Below, piece by piece: positions 8,559 to 16,248 of a stretch of DNA of 16,842 bases. The notes beneath the pieces are model-generated. The model made no database searches. It was not told the origin of the DNA and saw nothing but the letters and a program-made list of their open reading frames with translations. This DNA comes from Bacteroidota bacterium (GTDB lineage Bacteria; Bacteroidota; Bacteroidia; Bacteroidales; VadinHA17). Position 1 is the first letter of the stretch. Every line of letters begins with the position of its first letter. The stretch is taken from contig JAUWMO010000031.1 in NCBI GenBank assembly GCA_030613125.1, positions 1 to 16,842 on the forward strand. The letters are read 5' to 3'. The translations under genes and the position numbers were made by a program.

Positions 8559-9851
8559 ATGAGTATAAAAGAGTTATACAGAATATTTCTTGACTTTCCA
8601 TTTATCACAACCGATTCAAGAAAGGTTGTAAAGGATTCATTGTTTTTTGCATTGAGAGGGGAACAATTCGATGGTAATAAATATGCCGGACAGGCACTTG
8701 AAAGAGGATGTTCGTTTGCTGTTGTTGATGATAAAGATACAATTGCAGATGATCGCTATATATTTGTCAATGATACTTTAGAGACTTTACAGAGGCTTGC
8801 AGAATACCATAGAGAACAATTGGATATTAAACTTATAGCTATAACCGGTTCCAATGGAAAAACCACGACAAAAGAACTGGTAACAGGTATCCTTGCTAAA
8901 AAATTTAAGCTGATTTCGACCCAGGGAAATTTGAATAACCACATTGGTGTCCCTCTTACGTTACTACAAATGAAACAGGATACACAAATAGCTGTTATTG
9001 AAATGGGGGCCAATCATTGTGGAGAGATAGCATATTTGTGCAAAATAGCCAAACCAACGTATGGATTGATAACTAATATCGGACATGCACATATTGAAGG
9101 ATTTGGGTCGTACGCTAATATTATTGAAGCAAAAGCTGAACTTTACGAGTGGATAAGAAAAAACAATGGCATTATTTTTCAGAATAGCGAAAATCCTGTT
9201 TTGCATGGGATATCAAATACTGCTGATAATATCATTTCATATGGTACCAGAGTTGATGATAAAAATAATTTTTCCGTAATTAATGCTGATCCAACCCTTG
9301 AGATACTGTGGAAATACAGAAAAGAAGAGATAGTTTTAAATACTAACCTTTTTGGAACATATAATATTGAGAATATTATGGCTGCAATTGCCATTGGAAT
9401 TTATTTCGGAGTTGAACCGTACCTGATAAAAAATGCTATAGAGTCTTACAAGCCTCAAAACAACAGGTCACAAATAAAAAAAACTACTGAGAACCTCCTC
9501 ATACTTGATGCTTATAATGCTAATCCGACCAGTATAATGGCATCAATTAATGATTTTTTAAATATTTCAGGATTAAATAAAATTATGTTTCTTGGAGATA
9601 TGTATGAGTTGGGTAAGGAATCAGAAAATGAGCATAAGAAAATTGTAGAATTTATAAAAGATAAAAATGTTCTAAAGATTTATCTGATTGGGAAAGATTT
9701 TTCAAAAGCAGCCGGTAACACTTCTTTTACTTGCTTCGACAACATAGATGAATGCATAAAACATATAATTGCAAATCCCATTAAAACTTCAACAATTCTA
9801 CTAAAAGGATCCAGGATGATGAATTTGGAGAGACTAATCCCTTATCTCTAA
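8559..9851 (+). CDS. murF: UDP-N-acetylmuramoyl-tripeptide--D-alanyl-D-alanine ligase (MurF)
   Basis: MurF adds D-Ala-D-Ala to the UDP-MurNAc-tripeptide using ATP, the last cytosolic step of the peptidoglycan precursor. The ATG at 8559 gives 430 residues starting MSIKELY, like other Bacteroidota MurF proteins; an upstream TTG at 8541 falls in the terminator's T tract and is rejected. The N-terminal substrate domain contains TTDSR and SLFFALRG...FDGNKYA. The Mur ligase P-loop GSNGKTTTKE starts at G97. The conserved EMGANHCGEI, ITNIGHAH and LDAYNANPTS motifs follow in order, and the C-terminal domain includes the LLKGSR segment. A terminator lies directly upstream and the next genes converge. 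The gene is intact. The gldJ-murF order suggests a locus-level link of surface secretion with wall growth, but that is inference. Confidence 0.97.
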   Translation: MSIKELYRIFLDFPFITTDSRKVVKDSLFFALRGEQFDGNKYAGQALERGCSFAVVDDKDTIADDRYIFVNDTLETLQRLAEYHREQLDIKLIAITGSNGKTTTKELVTGILAKKFKLISTQGNLNNHIGVPLTLLQMKQDTQIAVIEMGANHCGEIAYLCKIAKPTYGLITNIGHAHIEGFGSYANIIEAKAELYEWIRKNNGIIFQNSENPVLHGISNTADNIISYGTRVDDKNNFSVINADPTLEILWKYRKEEIVLNTNLFGTYNIENIMAAIAIGIYFGVEPYLIKNAIESYKPQNNRSQIKKTTENLLILDAYNANPTSIMASINDFLNISGLNKIMFLGDMYELGKESENEHKKIVEFIKDKNVLKIYLIGKDFSKAAGNTSFTCFDNIDECIKHIIANPIKTSTILLKGSRMMNLERLIPYL

Positions 9852-10088
9852 AAATGTTATCAGGGTAGGTTTAAATGCTGGTTAATTTACATTCCGCAAA
9901 CCGATAAAACAATTTAAGAAATTAATTTTCAGGAGTTGATCTGTTTGTAAACAGCAGATTTATCTCAACAATTTCTGGTCTGTTGCCAATTCTTACCGGA
10001 GGTCCCCAGGTGCCATATCCGGATGAAACGTAGTAATGTGTATTACCCTTTTTACAATATCCCCAGCTTAACTCAAATATTTTTTTAA
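9852..10088. other. Gene-poor gap between murF and glycosyltransferase
   Basis: This 237-bp stretch holds the metallophosphoesterase remnant (9922-10083) and about 70 bp of AT-rich spacer after murF. No convincing terminator hairpin, promoter or small RNA was seen in the spacer. Confidence 0.7.
9922..10083 (-). pseudogene. C-terminal remnant of a calcineurin-like metallophosphoesterase
   Basis: A minus-strand frame ending at TAA 9922-9924 encodes about 54 residues reading IFELSWGYCKKGNTHYYVSS followed by GYGTWGPPVRIGNRPEIVEI. This matches the extreme C-terminus of membrane-linked YkuE/YaeI-type metallophosphoesterases, where a YVSSGxGTWGPPxR block precedes the final strand. The catalytic domain (DxH, GDxxD, GNHE and GHxH motifs) is missing. 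Homology fades at about 10083, a few bases short of the glycosyltransferase stop (10089-10091), and an in-frame TGA lies at 10093-10095 with no start codon. It cannot be translated as a functional protein. It appears to be the stump of a gene removed by deletion, or by arrival of the glycosyltransferase segment. The family assignment rests on recalled motifs. Confidence 0.75.
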
Positions 10089-11114
10089 TTAATCATTAAA
10101 CTTCAAGTCAGTAAATCTTCTTTTATGCTTTAAATAGAACTGAATAATTATACTATTTCTGAGAACTTTTGAAGGATAGTCATTAATTTCAAGTTTATCA
10201 GATTTTCGAATTTTATTATATTTCTTTATGGCAGAGTAAAAATGAATATGTGCTTTTAAAACGGCAGCAAAATATAAAAACTTTAAACCTAATAAAAATT
10301 TAAAAGCCGCAACACCATCCAATATCAGTCGCAAAGCAATAATTGGTAAAACTTTGTTTTTTGGCAGGTTTTTGTAGAGTAATATCAGGTTATTTCTGAA
10401 ATTTAAATATAGCTTTCGTGGGTGTTCATTTGGCAAAGTTCCACCACCAACGTGATAAATTGTTGAGTGGGGAGTATATAATATATTGTATCCCCGGTTT
10501 TTCAATCTCCAGCAAAGATCAATCTCTTCCATATGCGCAAACATATAAGAATCAAAACCACCTGATTTATGGAAAATATCAGCCCTGATACACATGCAGG
10601 CACCTGTAGCCCAAAAGATCTCTTGCTCCTGGTCGTATTGACCCGTATCTTTTTCAATATCATTCAGGATCCTGCCACGGCAAAAGGGATATCCTAACTT
10701 ATCAATAAATCCTCCTGCTGCACCTGCGTATTCAAAATATTCTTTATTATTATAAGCTTTTATTTTTGGCATTACAATGGCGGCATTATCCTTTTTATCC
10801 AGCATCTTGATCAGGGGATCTATCCAGCCTTTTGTAACTTCAATATCGGAATTTAAAAGAATATAATATTGTGCGTTAATATTATTTAATGCTCTGTTAT
10901 ATCCTTCAGCAAAACCATAATTTTTATCTAATAGTATTAACTTCACCTTTGGAAACCTGGTACGAAGGAGGTTTACAGAATTGTCAACCGAACCATTATC
11001 AGCCACAAAGATTTTAATATTCTTGCCAGATGAATGTTTAATTACACCGGGAAGGAATCTCATCAGATAGTTTTCACCATTCCAATTCAATATGACAACT
11101 GCTATCTCGATCAT
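10089..11114 (-). CDS. Family 2 glycosyltransferase (rhamnosyltransferase-like)
   Basis: This is an inverting GT-A glycosyltransferase expected to transfer a sugar from a nucleotide donor to a surface glycan or lipid-linked acceptor in the cytoplasm. In the 341-residue product the GT2 landmarks are VVILNWNG at 6-13, VADNGSVDNS at 37-46, NYGFAEGYN at 65-73 and the metal-binding LLNSDIEV at 86-93. An EEIDLCWRL acid motif lies mid-protein, followed by the HPRKLYLNFRNN segment common in rhamnosyltransferase-like members. The C-terminal ~90 residues are basic and partly hydrophobic and may touch the membrane. Donor and acceptor cannot be read from sequence. It is 82 bp downstream of the inositol-phosphatase gene in the same orientation. 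Its stop codon abuts a gene remnant, which fits a rearranged or acquired segment. It is not inside a polysaccharide cluster. Confidence 0.88.
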   Translation of the reverse strand: MIEIAVVILNWNGENYLMRFLPGVIKHSSGKNIKIFVADNGSVDNSVNLLRTRFPKVKLILLDKNYGFAEGYNRALNNINAQYYILLNSDIEVTKGWIDPLIKMLDKKDNAAIVMPKIKAYNNKEYFEYAGAAGGFIDKLGYPFCRGRILNDIEKDTGQYDQEQEIFWATGACMCIRADIFHKSGGFDSYMFAHMEEIDLCWRLKNRGYNILYTPHSTIYHVGGGTLPNEHPRKLYLNFRNNLILLYKNLPKNKVLPIIALRLILDGVAAFKFLLGLKFLYFAAVLKAHIHFYSAIKKYNKIRKSDKLEINDYPSKVLRNSIIIQFYLKHKRRFTDLKFND

Positions 11115-11196
11115 GTTTTTATAAAACAGGTTCAGTACAAATATTCATTACAGTTTAAAAAACAGTTGACTTTTTACCTGACATGTGAATAATGAA

Positions 11197-11994
11197 TTAC
11201 TTGTGCAGCATAATTTGGTTAATGGTTTGGTAGAATTCGTTAAAAATTAAGGAATTTGCTGCAATAATCTCATTGCCGAAAAGATAATTGCTTCCACCGG
11301 AAAAATCACAAATTTTTCCTCCAGCTTGTTGCACAATAATTGCTCCGGCTGCAACATCCCAGGGGCTCAAATTGTATTCATAGAATCCCTCAAACTGGCC
11401 CCTTGCAAGATATGCAAGATCTACGGCAGCTGATCCAAGACGCCTTAAACCATGTGAATTTTCCATAAAGAACTCAAGACTTTTTAAAAAAGAGCTCATG
11501 TTGGAAAAATCACTGTAAGGAAACCCGGTTGCTATTAGAGAATCTTTAAGTGAGTTTTTTAGTGAAACTTCAATTCTTTTTTTGTTACAGAAGGCGCCAC
11601 TATTTTCCCATGCATAAAATATTTCATCTGCACCTATTTCGTAGATCACTCCAAGTACCAACTCATTGTTCCTTGTCAAGGCAATACTTACAGCATATGG
11701 ATAGAGTCCATGAATGAAGTTAGTAGTTCCATCCAGGGGGTCCACAATCCAATTATAGATTTCGCCTTTAATAAAGTGTGTGTTTTCCTCGGCAAGAAAA
11801 CCGGCTTCAGGAATAATATCCATTAAATTTTTATAAATGAATTCTTCAGAGGCTTTATCGACATTTGTTACAAAATCGTGAAGGCCTTTACTTTGGACCT
11901 GGTCTAATGAAAAATTTATTCTTTCATTTCGAATAAGGTTACCAGCTTTTTTAGCAGTTTCTGTTACTTTTTCACATATTGTTTCCAGGTTCAC
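11197..11994 (-). CDS. Inositol monophosphatase family protein (SuhB-like)
   Basis: Members of this Mg-dependent, lithium-sensitive family hydrolyse inositol monophosphate or related sugar phosphates such as histidinol phosphate or PAP. The 265-residue protein carries the metal-site motifs in order: E69 in FLAEEN, D85-P-L-D88-GTTNF, and D213 in SPWDVAAGA. Length matches the family. The start is GTG (11992-11994): the same frame has TAA seven codons upstream and the next Met is residue 58, inside conserved sequence. Flanks are ppk1 (67 bp upstream) and the glycosyltransferase downstream. The substrate is not certain. SuhB/IMPase is the best general name, since the DPLDGTTNF signature does not discriminate the true substrate; inositol phosphatase and a histidinol-phosphatase-like activity are both possible. 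Confidence 0.92.
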   Translation of the reverse strand: MNLETICEKVTETAKKAGNLIRNERINFSLDQVQSKGLHDFVTNVDKASEEFIYKNLMDIIPEAGFLAEENTHFIKGEIYNWIVDPLDGTTNFIHGLYPYAVSIALTRNNELVLGVIYEIGADEIFYAWENSGAFCNKKRIEVSLKNSLKDSLIATGFPYSDFSNMSSFLKSLEFFMENSHGLRRLGSAAVDLAYLARGQFEGFYEYNLSPWDVAAGAIIVQQAGGKICDFSGGSNYLFGNEIIAANSLIFNEFYQTINQIMLHK

Positions 11995-12061
11995 TTTATA
12001 AATTGTTAGTAATTATTATTAAACGAGAGCAGGAGGTCAAATATAGATAAGAAGAATCACT

Positions 12062-14134
12062 TTATTTTTGATTTTTCACCAGACTGTTATTTTTAATTTG
12101 ATGGTAAAGTTCTATCTGGGAATTAATTTGTTTTCCTCCTGTTCTTTTATATTGGTTATCCTGTTTGTCATTCAGTATCCTTGCCTTTACATTATCTGTT
12201 AGCAGAAGGTTAATAATACTTTTCAATTCACTCTGCAGGCCCGGATCAAAAATGGGACAGGCTACCTCTACACGGTGGTCAAGATTTCGTGGCATCCAGT
12301 CTGCTGAACTGATATAATATAATTCATCACCATCATTTCCGAAAATAAATATCCTTGAATGCTCGAGGAACCGGCCTACAATGCTAATTGCAGTGATATT
12401 ATCGCTCAAACCTGGCACCCCTGGTTTAAGGGAACATATGCCCCTGACTATCAGCGTTATTTTCACACCTGCTTTGCTTGCAGAATATATTTTTTTTATC
12501 ATTTTTCTATCAACCAGGTTATTTACCTTCAGAATAAAATAAGCCTTCTTCCCAGCTTTGGCATTCCTGATCTCATTGGTGATCAATCCAAGCAATTTTT
12601 TTTTCATATGTACCGGAGAAACTAACAATTGCTTAAAATAAACCGGTTTAAATGGGTATTCAATAAAATTAAATACAGATTTGATTTCCCTGGTGATTTC
12701 ATTATTTGCCGTAAATAGGGTTACATCAGAATACACATTTGCAGTTCCTTCATGGAAATTACCGGTACTTATACCTGCAATATATTGTGTCTTATTATGA
12801 TTTGACTTTTTACCAATCAGAAGCATTTTAGCATGCACCTTTAATCCGGGTATGCCAAAAATCACTTTTGCGCCCACTTCTTCAAGCTTTTTCGACCAGT
12901 AAATATTAGATTCCTCATCAAATCTGGCCTGGAGTTCTATGACGACCGTAACTGACTTACCATTCATACATGCATTAATCAAAGCATTAATCACCATTGA
13001 AATACGGGCAACGCGATAGAGGCTAATTCCTATTGATGTTACTTTAGGGTCAATAGCTGCCTCACGTATCAGATTGATGAGTTGTGAAAAGTTATGATAT
13101 GGGAAATAAAGCAAATGATCCTTTTCGATAATATGGTCAATGATACTGGTTTTTGAACTAAAAGCCGGGTGTTGTAATGGTAATAGTTTTTGGTATTCAA
13201 GATGTTTTGGCCCGATGTTCGGAAATTCCATAAAATCCTTGAAATTATGATACTTAGCTCCCGGAATTAAGCTGTCTTCATCATCAATATCAAGCTGTCT
13301 TTTCAAATACTGTAAAAGATCTTCAGAGATATTTTTATCGAATACAAACCTTACAGGTTGTCCCTTTTTCCTGCCTTTTACACCTTTTGTAATTTTCTCA
13401 AGAAAACTTTTTGTAAGATCATTATCAATATCCAGTTCTGCATCACGGGTGATTTTAATAGTGTATGCTTCAAAACGTGAATATGGGAACTTTTTAAAGA
13501 CTGATTTGAGTTCAGCTCTGATTACGTCATCCAGTAAAATTATAAACCGCTTATTTCCCTCTCGTGGTAATTCAATAAATCTTGGTAAGGTTTTTTTAGG
13601 TAGTTCGATTAATGCAAATTCACTTTTCTCAGATGGATCATCAGAAGATAACTTCACAGCAAGATAGATGGATTTATCTTTGATCCGGGGAAATGAGATT
13701 ACATTTTCCAGCATAATGGGTGTAAGAACAGGGTATAGTTTATCTGCGAAAAATTCTTTTATGAATTTTTCCTGACGTTCATTTAACTGGGTTTCATCAA
13801 TAATATATACACCTTCTTTTTCAAGTTCCTTTACTATATTATTATAAATATCATCGAACAATATTTGAAGACTAATGACTGTCTTTTGTATCTTATTAAG
13901 AAGCTTTTTTGGATCACCGCCCGTGAGTTTCCGTGTATCAACATCGAGTTCAATTAACCGTTTAACTGACGCTACACGAACCTTGAAAAATTCATCCAGG
14001 TTATTTGAGAAAATACCAAGGAACCGCATTCTTTCCACAAGAGGTACGTTTGGATCTGCCGCTTCCTGTAAAACTACATGATTAAATGCAAGCCAACTTA
14101 ATTCACGATTGATGATATTTAACTTTTTTTCCAT
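12062..14134 (-). CDS. ppk1: Polyphosphate kinase 1 (Ppk1)
   Basis: Ppk1 reversibly polymerises the terminal phosphate of ATP into inorganic polyphosphate. The ATG at 14132-14134 gives 690 residues, the usual length; a TTG one codon upstream is rejected. The N-terminal domain starts NIINRELSWLAFNHVVLQEA at about 6-25, a Ppk1 hallmark. The catalytic phosphohistidine is H434 in GLKVHAKMLLIG, and the second catalytic histidine is H592 in FLEHSRIFIF; these agree closely with the well-known H435 and H592 of the E. coli enzyme. The SADWMPRNLDHRVE block follows. The C-terminal ~40 residues are polar and variable. The start lies 6 bp after the sixA-like stop, so the two genes are almost certainly co-transcribed. 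The gene is intact. Confidence 0.97.
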   Translation of the reverse strand: MEKKLNIINRELSWLAFNHVVLQEAADPNVPLVERMRFLGIFSNNLDEFFKVRVASVKRLIELDVDTRKLTGGDPKKLLNKIQKTVISLQILFDDIYNNIVKELEKEGVYIIDETQLNERQEKFIKEFFADKLYPVLTPIMLENVISFPRIKDKSIYLAVKLSSDDPSEKSEFALIELPKKTLPRFIELPREGNKRFIILLDDVIRAELKSVFKKFPYSRFEAYTIKITRDAELDIDNDLTKSFLEKITKGVKGRKKGQPVRFVFDKNISEDLLQYLKRQLDIDDEDSLIPGAKYHNFKDFMEFPNIGPKHLEYQKLLPLQHPAFSSKTSIIDHIIEKDHLLYFPYHNFSQLINLIREAAIDPKVTSIGISLYRVARISMVINALINACMNGKSVTVVIELQARFDEESNIYWSKKLEEVGAKVIFGIPGLKVHAKMLLIGKKSNHNKTQYIAGISTGNFHEGTANVYSDVTLFTANNEITREIKSVFNFIEYPFKPVYFKQLLVSPVHMKKKLLGLITNEIRNAKAGKKAYFILKVNNLVDRKMIKKIYSASKAGVKITLIVRGICSLKPGVPGLSDNITAISIVGRFLEHSRIFIFGNDGDELYYISSADWMPRNLDHRVEVACPIFDPGLQSELKSIINLLLTDNVKARILNDKQDNQYKRTGGKQINSQIELYHQIKNNSLVKNQK

Positions 14135-14140
14135 CAAAAA

Positions 14141-14650
14141 CTAGTATAAATTTGTATCGCTTTTTTTCGGGTATTCAAAAGAATGATTAGTTAAATTCTC
14201 AGGATTAACATCTTTCCAGCAATTTGTGTCAAATTCAAATTTTACATATCCTGCAGTAGGAATATTGTCGATCTGGTTGAAAATAAACTTATTTGCAAAA
14301 TCGGTAACTCCGGGATTATGACCGAAAATTGCGATATGATTTGACTTGTCAGGAGATTGCCTGAGGATGTTTAAAATTGAACGGTAACTTGCCATATAAA
14401 GTTCCTCATTCACATCAATATTATCAAACTGGTTAAACAATACTCTTGCAAATATGATTGCGGTATAAAGAGCTCTGTTAGCCGGGCTGGTATAAAAGAG
14501 ATCGGGGAGGGGTTCCTCTTTTTTTAACCTTTCGGCCATTTTGTAAGCATCTGTATATCCCCTGGCTTTCAGGGGACGATCGAAGTCTGCAAGATCATCA
14601 TAACTCCAATCTGATTTTCCATGTCGGATAATAGTAAGGATTTTACTCAT
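14141..14650 (-). CDS. SixA-like histidine phosphatase
   Basis: This is a phosphoglycerate-mutase-fold phosphatase of the small SixA type; SixA in E. coli removes phosphate from phosphohistidine on signalling proteins. The 169-residue product begins MSKILTIIRHGKSDW, with the catalytic H10 in the RHG motif. DFDRPLKARGYTDA follows, then a TSPANRALYTA segment and the second histidine, H111, in IFGHNPG. The length and the RHGKSDW start are typical of SixA proteins in Bacteroidota. The ATG at 14648-14650 is unambiguous. It is the first gene of the run sixA, ppk1, inositol phosphatase and glycosyltransferase. Upstream lies the 266-bp repeat-bearing gap, so the promoter must be in or beyond the repeat. 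The physiological substrate is not known from sequence. Confidence 0.92.
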   Translation of the reverse strand: MSKILTIIRHGKSDWSYDDLADFDRPLKARGYTDAYKMAERLKKEEPLPDLFYTSPANRALYTAIIFARVLFNQFDNIDVNEELYMASYRSILNILRQSPDKSNHIAIFGHNPGVTDFANKFIFNQIDNIPTAGYVKFEFDTNCWKDVNPENLTNHSFEYPKKSDTNLY

Positions 14651-14744
14651 AGGTTTAGTTGTATGGTTATATGTTCGGTGTGCTCATGTCATTTGGTTCT
14701 TCATAGTTCTTACTCACCCCCTCACATACCCTCCGGGCTTGCAC

Positions 14745-14803
14745 ACTCCCCCTCTCTACCGGTAGAGAGGGGGCTGTCCGCCAAAGGAGGACAGGGGGAG
14801 AGT
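14745..14803. repeat. Composite palindromic element, GC-rich, REP/MITE-like
   Basis: Three nested pairings are seen. First, a perfect 26-bp palindrome at 14748-14773 has its centre at ACC|GGT (arm CCCCCTCTCTACC). Second, a hairpin at 14774-14794 pairs CTGTCCGCC with GGAGGACAG around an AAA loop, with one G-A mismatch. Third, an outer arm ACTCCCCC (14745-14752) can pair with GGGGGAGAGT (14794-14803). Upstream from about 14711 the sequence is also C-rich. Composition contrasts sharply with the AT-rich surroundings. Such stem-forming intergenic units are typically dispersed repeats mobilised in trans; only one copy is in this window, so dispersal is inference. Confidence 0.8.
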
Positions 14804-14889
14804 CAGAGATGGTTCATGATTTTCTGTTTAACTTTTTCTGTATTAAAAGCTTCACTAAAATGTCTAATTACTTTTTTTTTTTCTTTCAT
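14803..14889 (-). pseudogene. 28-codon remnant resembling IS3-type OrfA transposase start
   Basis: A minus-strand ORF opens with ATG at 14887-14889, 28 bp after the phoH stop, and stops at TGA 14803-14805. It reads MKEKKKVIRHFSEAFNTEKV followed by KQKIMNHL. The VIRHFSEAF start followed by a lysine-rich helix resembles the first residues of helix-turn-helix OrfA proteins of IS3-family elements, which normally continue for about 90-120 residues. Here the frame ends exactly where the palindromic element begins, so the stop may have been created at the junction. The lysine codons include a run of 11 A, a slippage-prone tract. No OrfB, DDE motifs or terminal repeats are visible. The resemblance is from memory of the family and the ORF is short, so it could be chance. 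Confidence 0.4.
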
Positions 14890-14916
14890 AATATAATATT
14901 AAAAATAATATTTTTA

Positions 14917-16248
14917 TTATAAAAGTTGGCTGGCCAGTTCGGCCAGATGACTTCTCTCTCCTTTTACCAGGTTTACGTGTGCAAAAATATCCTGTCCTTT
15001 CATTTTATCGGTTAAATAAGTCAGTCCATTTGATCCGGTATCCAGGTAGGGTGAGTCAATTTGCTCAATATCTCCGGTAAAAATCAATTTAGTCCCTTCC
15101 CCGGCTCGGGTAATAATAGTTTTGATCTCATGAGGTGTAAGATTTTGTGCTTCATCTACAATAAAAAAGATGTTAGACAGGCTTCTGCCACGGATGTAAG
15201 TAAGAGGTGTGATCACAAGCTTCTCTTCCTTAAGCATGTTCTCAATTTTTTGATGCTCTTTGCTTTGTGGACTGAATTTATTCTTAATAACTGCAAGATT
15301 GTCAAACAGAGGTTGCATATAAGGACCTATTTTTTCACTTACATCTCCTGGCAGGTATCCGATGTCTCTGTTTGCAAGGGGAACTATTGGCCTGGCAAGA
15401 AAGATCTGTTTATAATTTTTTCTCTGATGCAGTGCAGCTGCCAGAGCCAAAAGTGTTTTTCCTGTTCCGGCTTTTCCTGTAAGGGCAACTAATTGAATTT
15501 CAGATCTGGTCAGAGCATCCAATGAAAAAGTTTGTTCGGCATTTCGGGGTTCAATGCCGTAAGACTGAATTTTTTCAATCCGGTTCATCAGGTTATGAAA
15601 AGGGTCATAATGTGCCAGGACGCTTGACTTCTGACTCTTCAGAATAAAATATTCATGTGCGAAAGGAGGCTTTTCAAGCTTAAATTCTTCAACAGGAACC
15701 CCATCATTTTTTTCATATAACTGAGACACAAGGTCTGGATCCAGGTCTTCAATTGTAACCAGTGCTCTGTAAAGATCATCCAGATTGGTGACTTTATCAG
15801 TTTCGTAATCCTGAGCATGAATACCCAAAGATTTCGCCTTCATTCGGAGGTTCATATCTTTTGATACAAGGATTACCTTATTCTCAGAATTTTTTTCTGT
15901 AATATAATCGGCTATCACCAGGATCCTGTGATCGGGTGTTTTTTCAGGGAAAGATTCACTGACCCTTTCAGGAAAGGGTTTCCCCGTTTCAATAAAAAGC
16001 TTACCTTTGTTTTTGCCTAATGAAACTCCCTGAGTAAAAAGATGATCTCCTGAAAGCTTGTCTAATTCACGGGTTAATTCACGGGCATGATAATTTATCT
16101 GGTTATTTCCTTTCTTAAATTTGTCTAATTCTTCGAGTACGACAATTGGGATTACAATATCATTTTCCTGGAAATTATATATACATTGATAATCGTGAAG
16201 CAATACATTGGTATCTAATACAAAAATTTTTTTTGTTTTTTTCTTCAT
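14917..16248 (-). CDS. PIN-PhoH family ATPase / RNA-processing protein
   Basis: This protein fuses an N-terminal PIN nuclease-like domain to a PhoH ATPase domain, the arrangement called PhoH2, reported in some bacteria as RNA helicase plus ribonuclease. It has 443 residues from an ATG followed by a lysine-rich start. The PIN domain covers about 8-145, with D12 in VLDTNVLLHD, the conserved VLEELDKFK segment, and a later VSKDMNLRMKA region. The PhoH domain covers about 230-440, with Walker A GKAGTGKT at 258-265 (K264), Walker B FIVDEAQN with D365-E366, and a downstream FTGDIEQID motif. It is transcribed divergently from the nitroreductase and precedes the repeat-bearing gap. The cellular target is unknown; any phosphate-starvation role is carried over only from the family name. 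Confidence 0.93.
   Translation of the reverse strand: MKKKTKKIFVLDTNVLLHDYQCIYNFQENDIVIPIVVLEELDKFKKGNNQINYHARELTRELDKLSGDHLFTQGVSLGKNKGKLFIETGKPFPERVSESFPEKTPDHRILVIADYITEKNSENKVILVSKDMNLRMKAKSLGIHAQDYETDKVTNLDDLYRALVTIEDLDPDLVSQLYEKNDGVPVEEFKLEKPPFAHEYFILKSQKSSVLAHYDPFHNLMNRIEKIQSYGIEPRNAEQTFSLDALTRSEIQLVALTGKAGTGKTLLALAAALHQRKNYKQIFLARPIVPLANRDIGYLPGDVSEKIGPYMQPLFDNLAVIKNKFSPQSKEHQKIENMLKEEKLVITPLTYIRGRSLSNIFFIVDEAQNLTPHEIKTIITRAGEGTKLIFTGDIEQIDSPYLDTGSNGLTYLTDKMKGQDIFAHVNLVKGERSHLAELASQLL

Larger units (their letters stand above)
14651..14916. other. Repeat-bearing gap between sixA-like and phoH genes
   Basis: This 266-bp stretch separates two same-strand genes. It contains a GC-rich composite palindromic element (14745-14803), a C-rich lead-in from about 14711, a 28-codon transposase-like remnant (14803-14889), and an AT-only stretch (about 14890-14916) with weak inverted repeats that could serve as a terminator after phoH. 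A plus-strand frame of about 90 codons crosses the repeat, but its translation is low complexity and has no family resemblance. Confidence 0.75.

Noticed and set aside
11113..11127. GTTTTTATAAAAC inverted repeat upstream of the glycosyltransferase
   Set aside because: A five-base AT-rich stem in AT-rich spacer; expected by chance.
14745..14803. Rho-independent terminator of phoH
   Set aside because: The stems are GC-rich but no T tract follows in the phoH direction, and the three-part palindrome is more elaborate than a terminator.
14621..14896. Plus-strand open frame of about 90 codons across the repeat region
   Set aside because: It starts inside the antisense of sixA, runs through the palindromic repeat and a T tract, and its translation is low complexity with no family resemblance.
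15061..15492. Plus-strand open frame of 143 codons inside phoH
   Set aside because: It is fully antisense to the conserved ATPase domain including Walker A and B; composition is that of a shadow frame.
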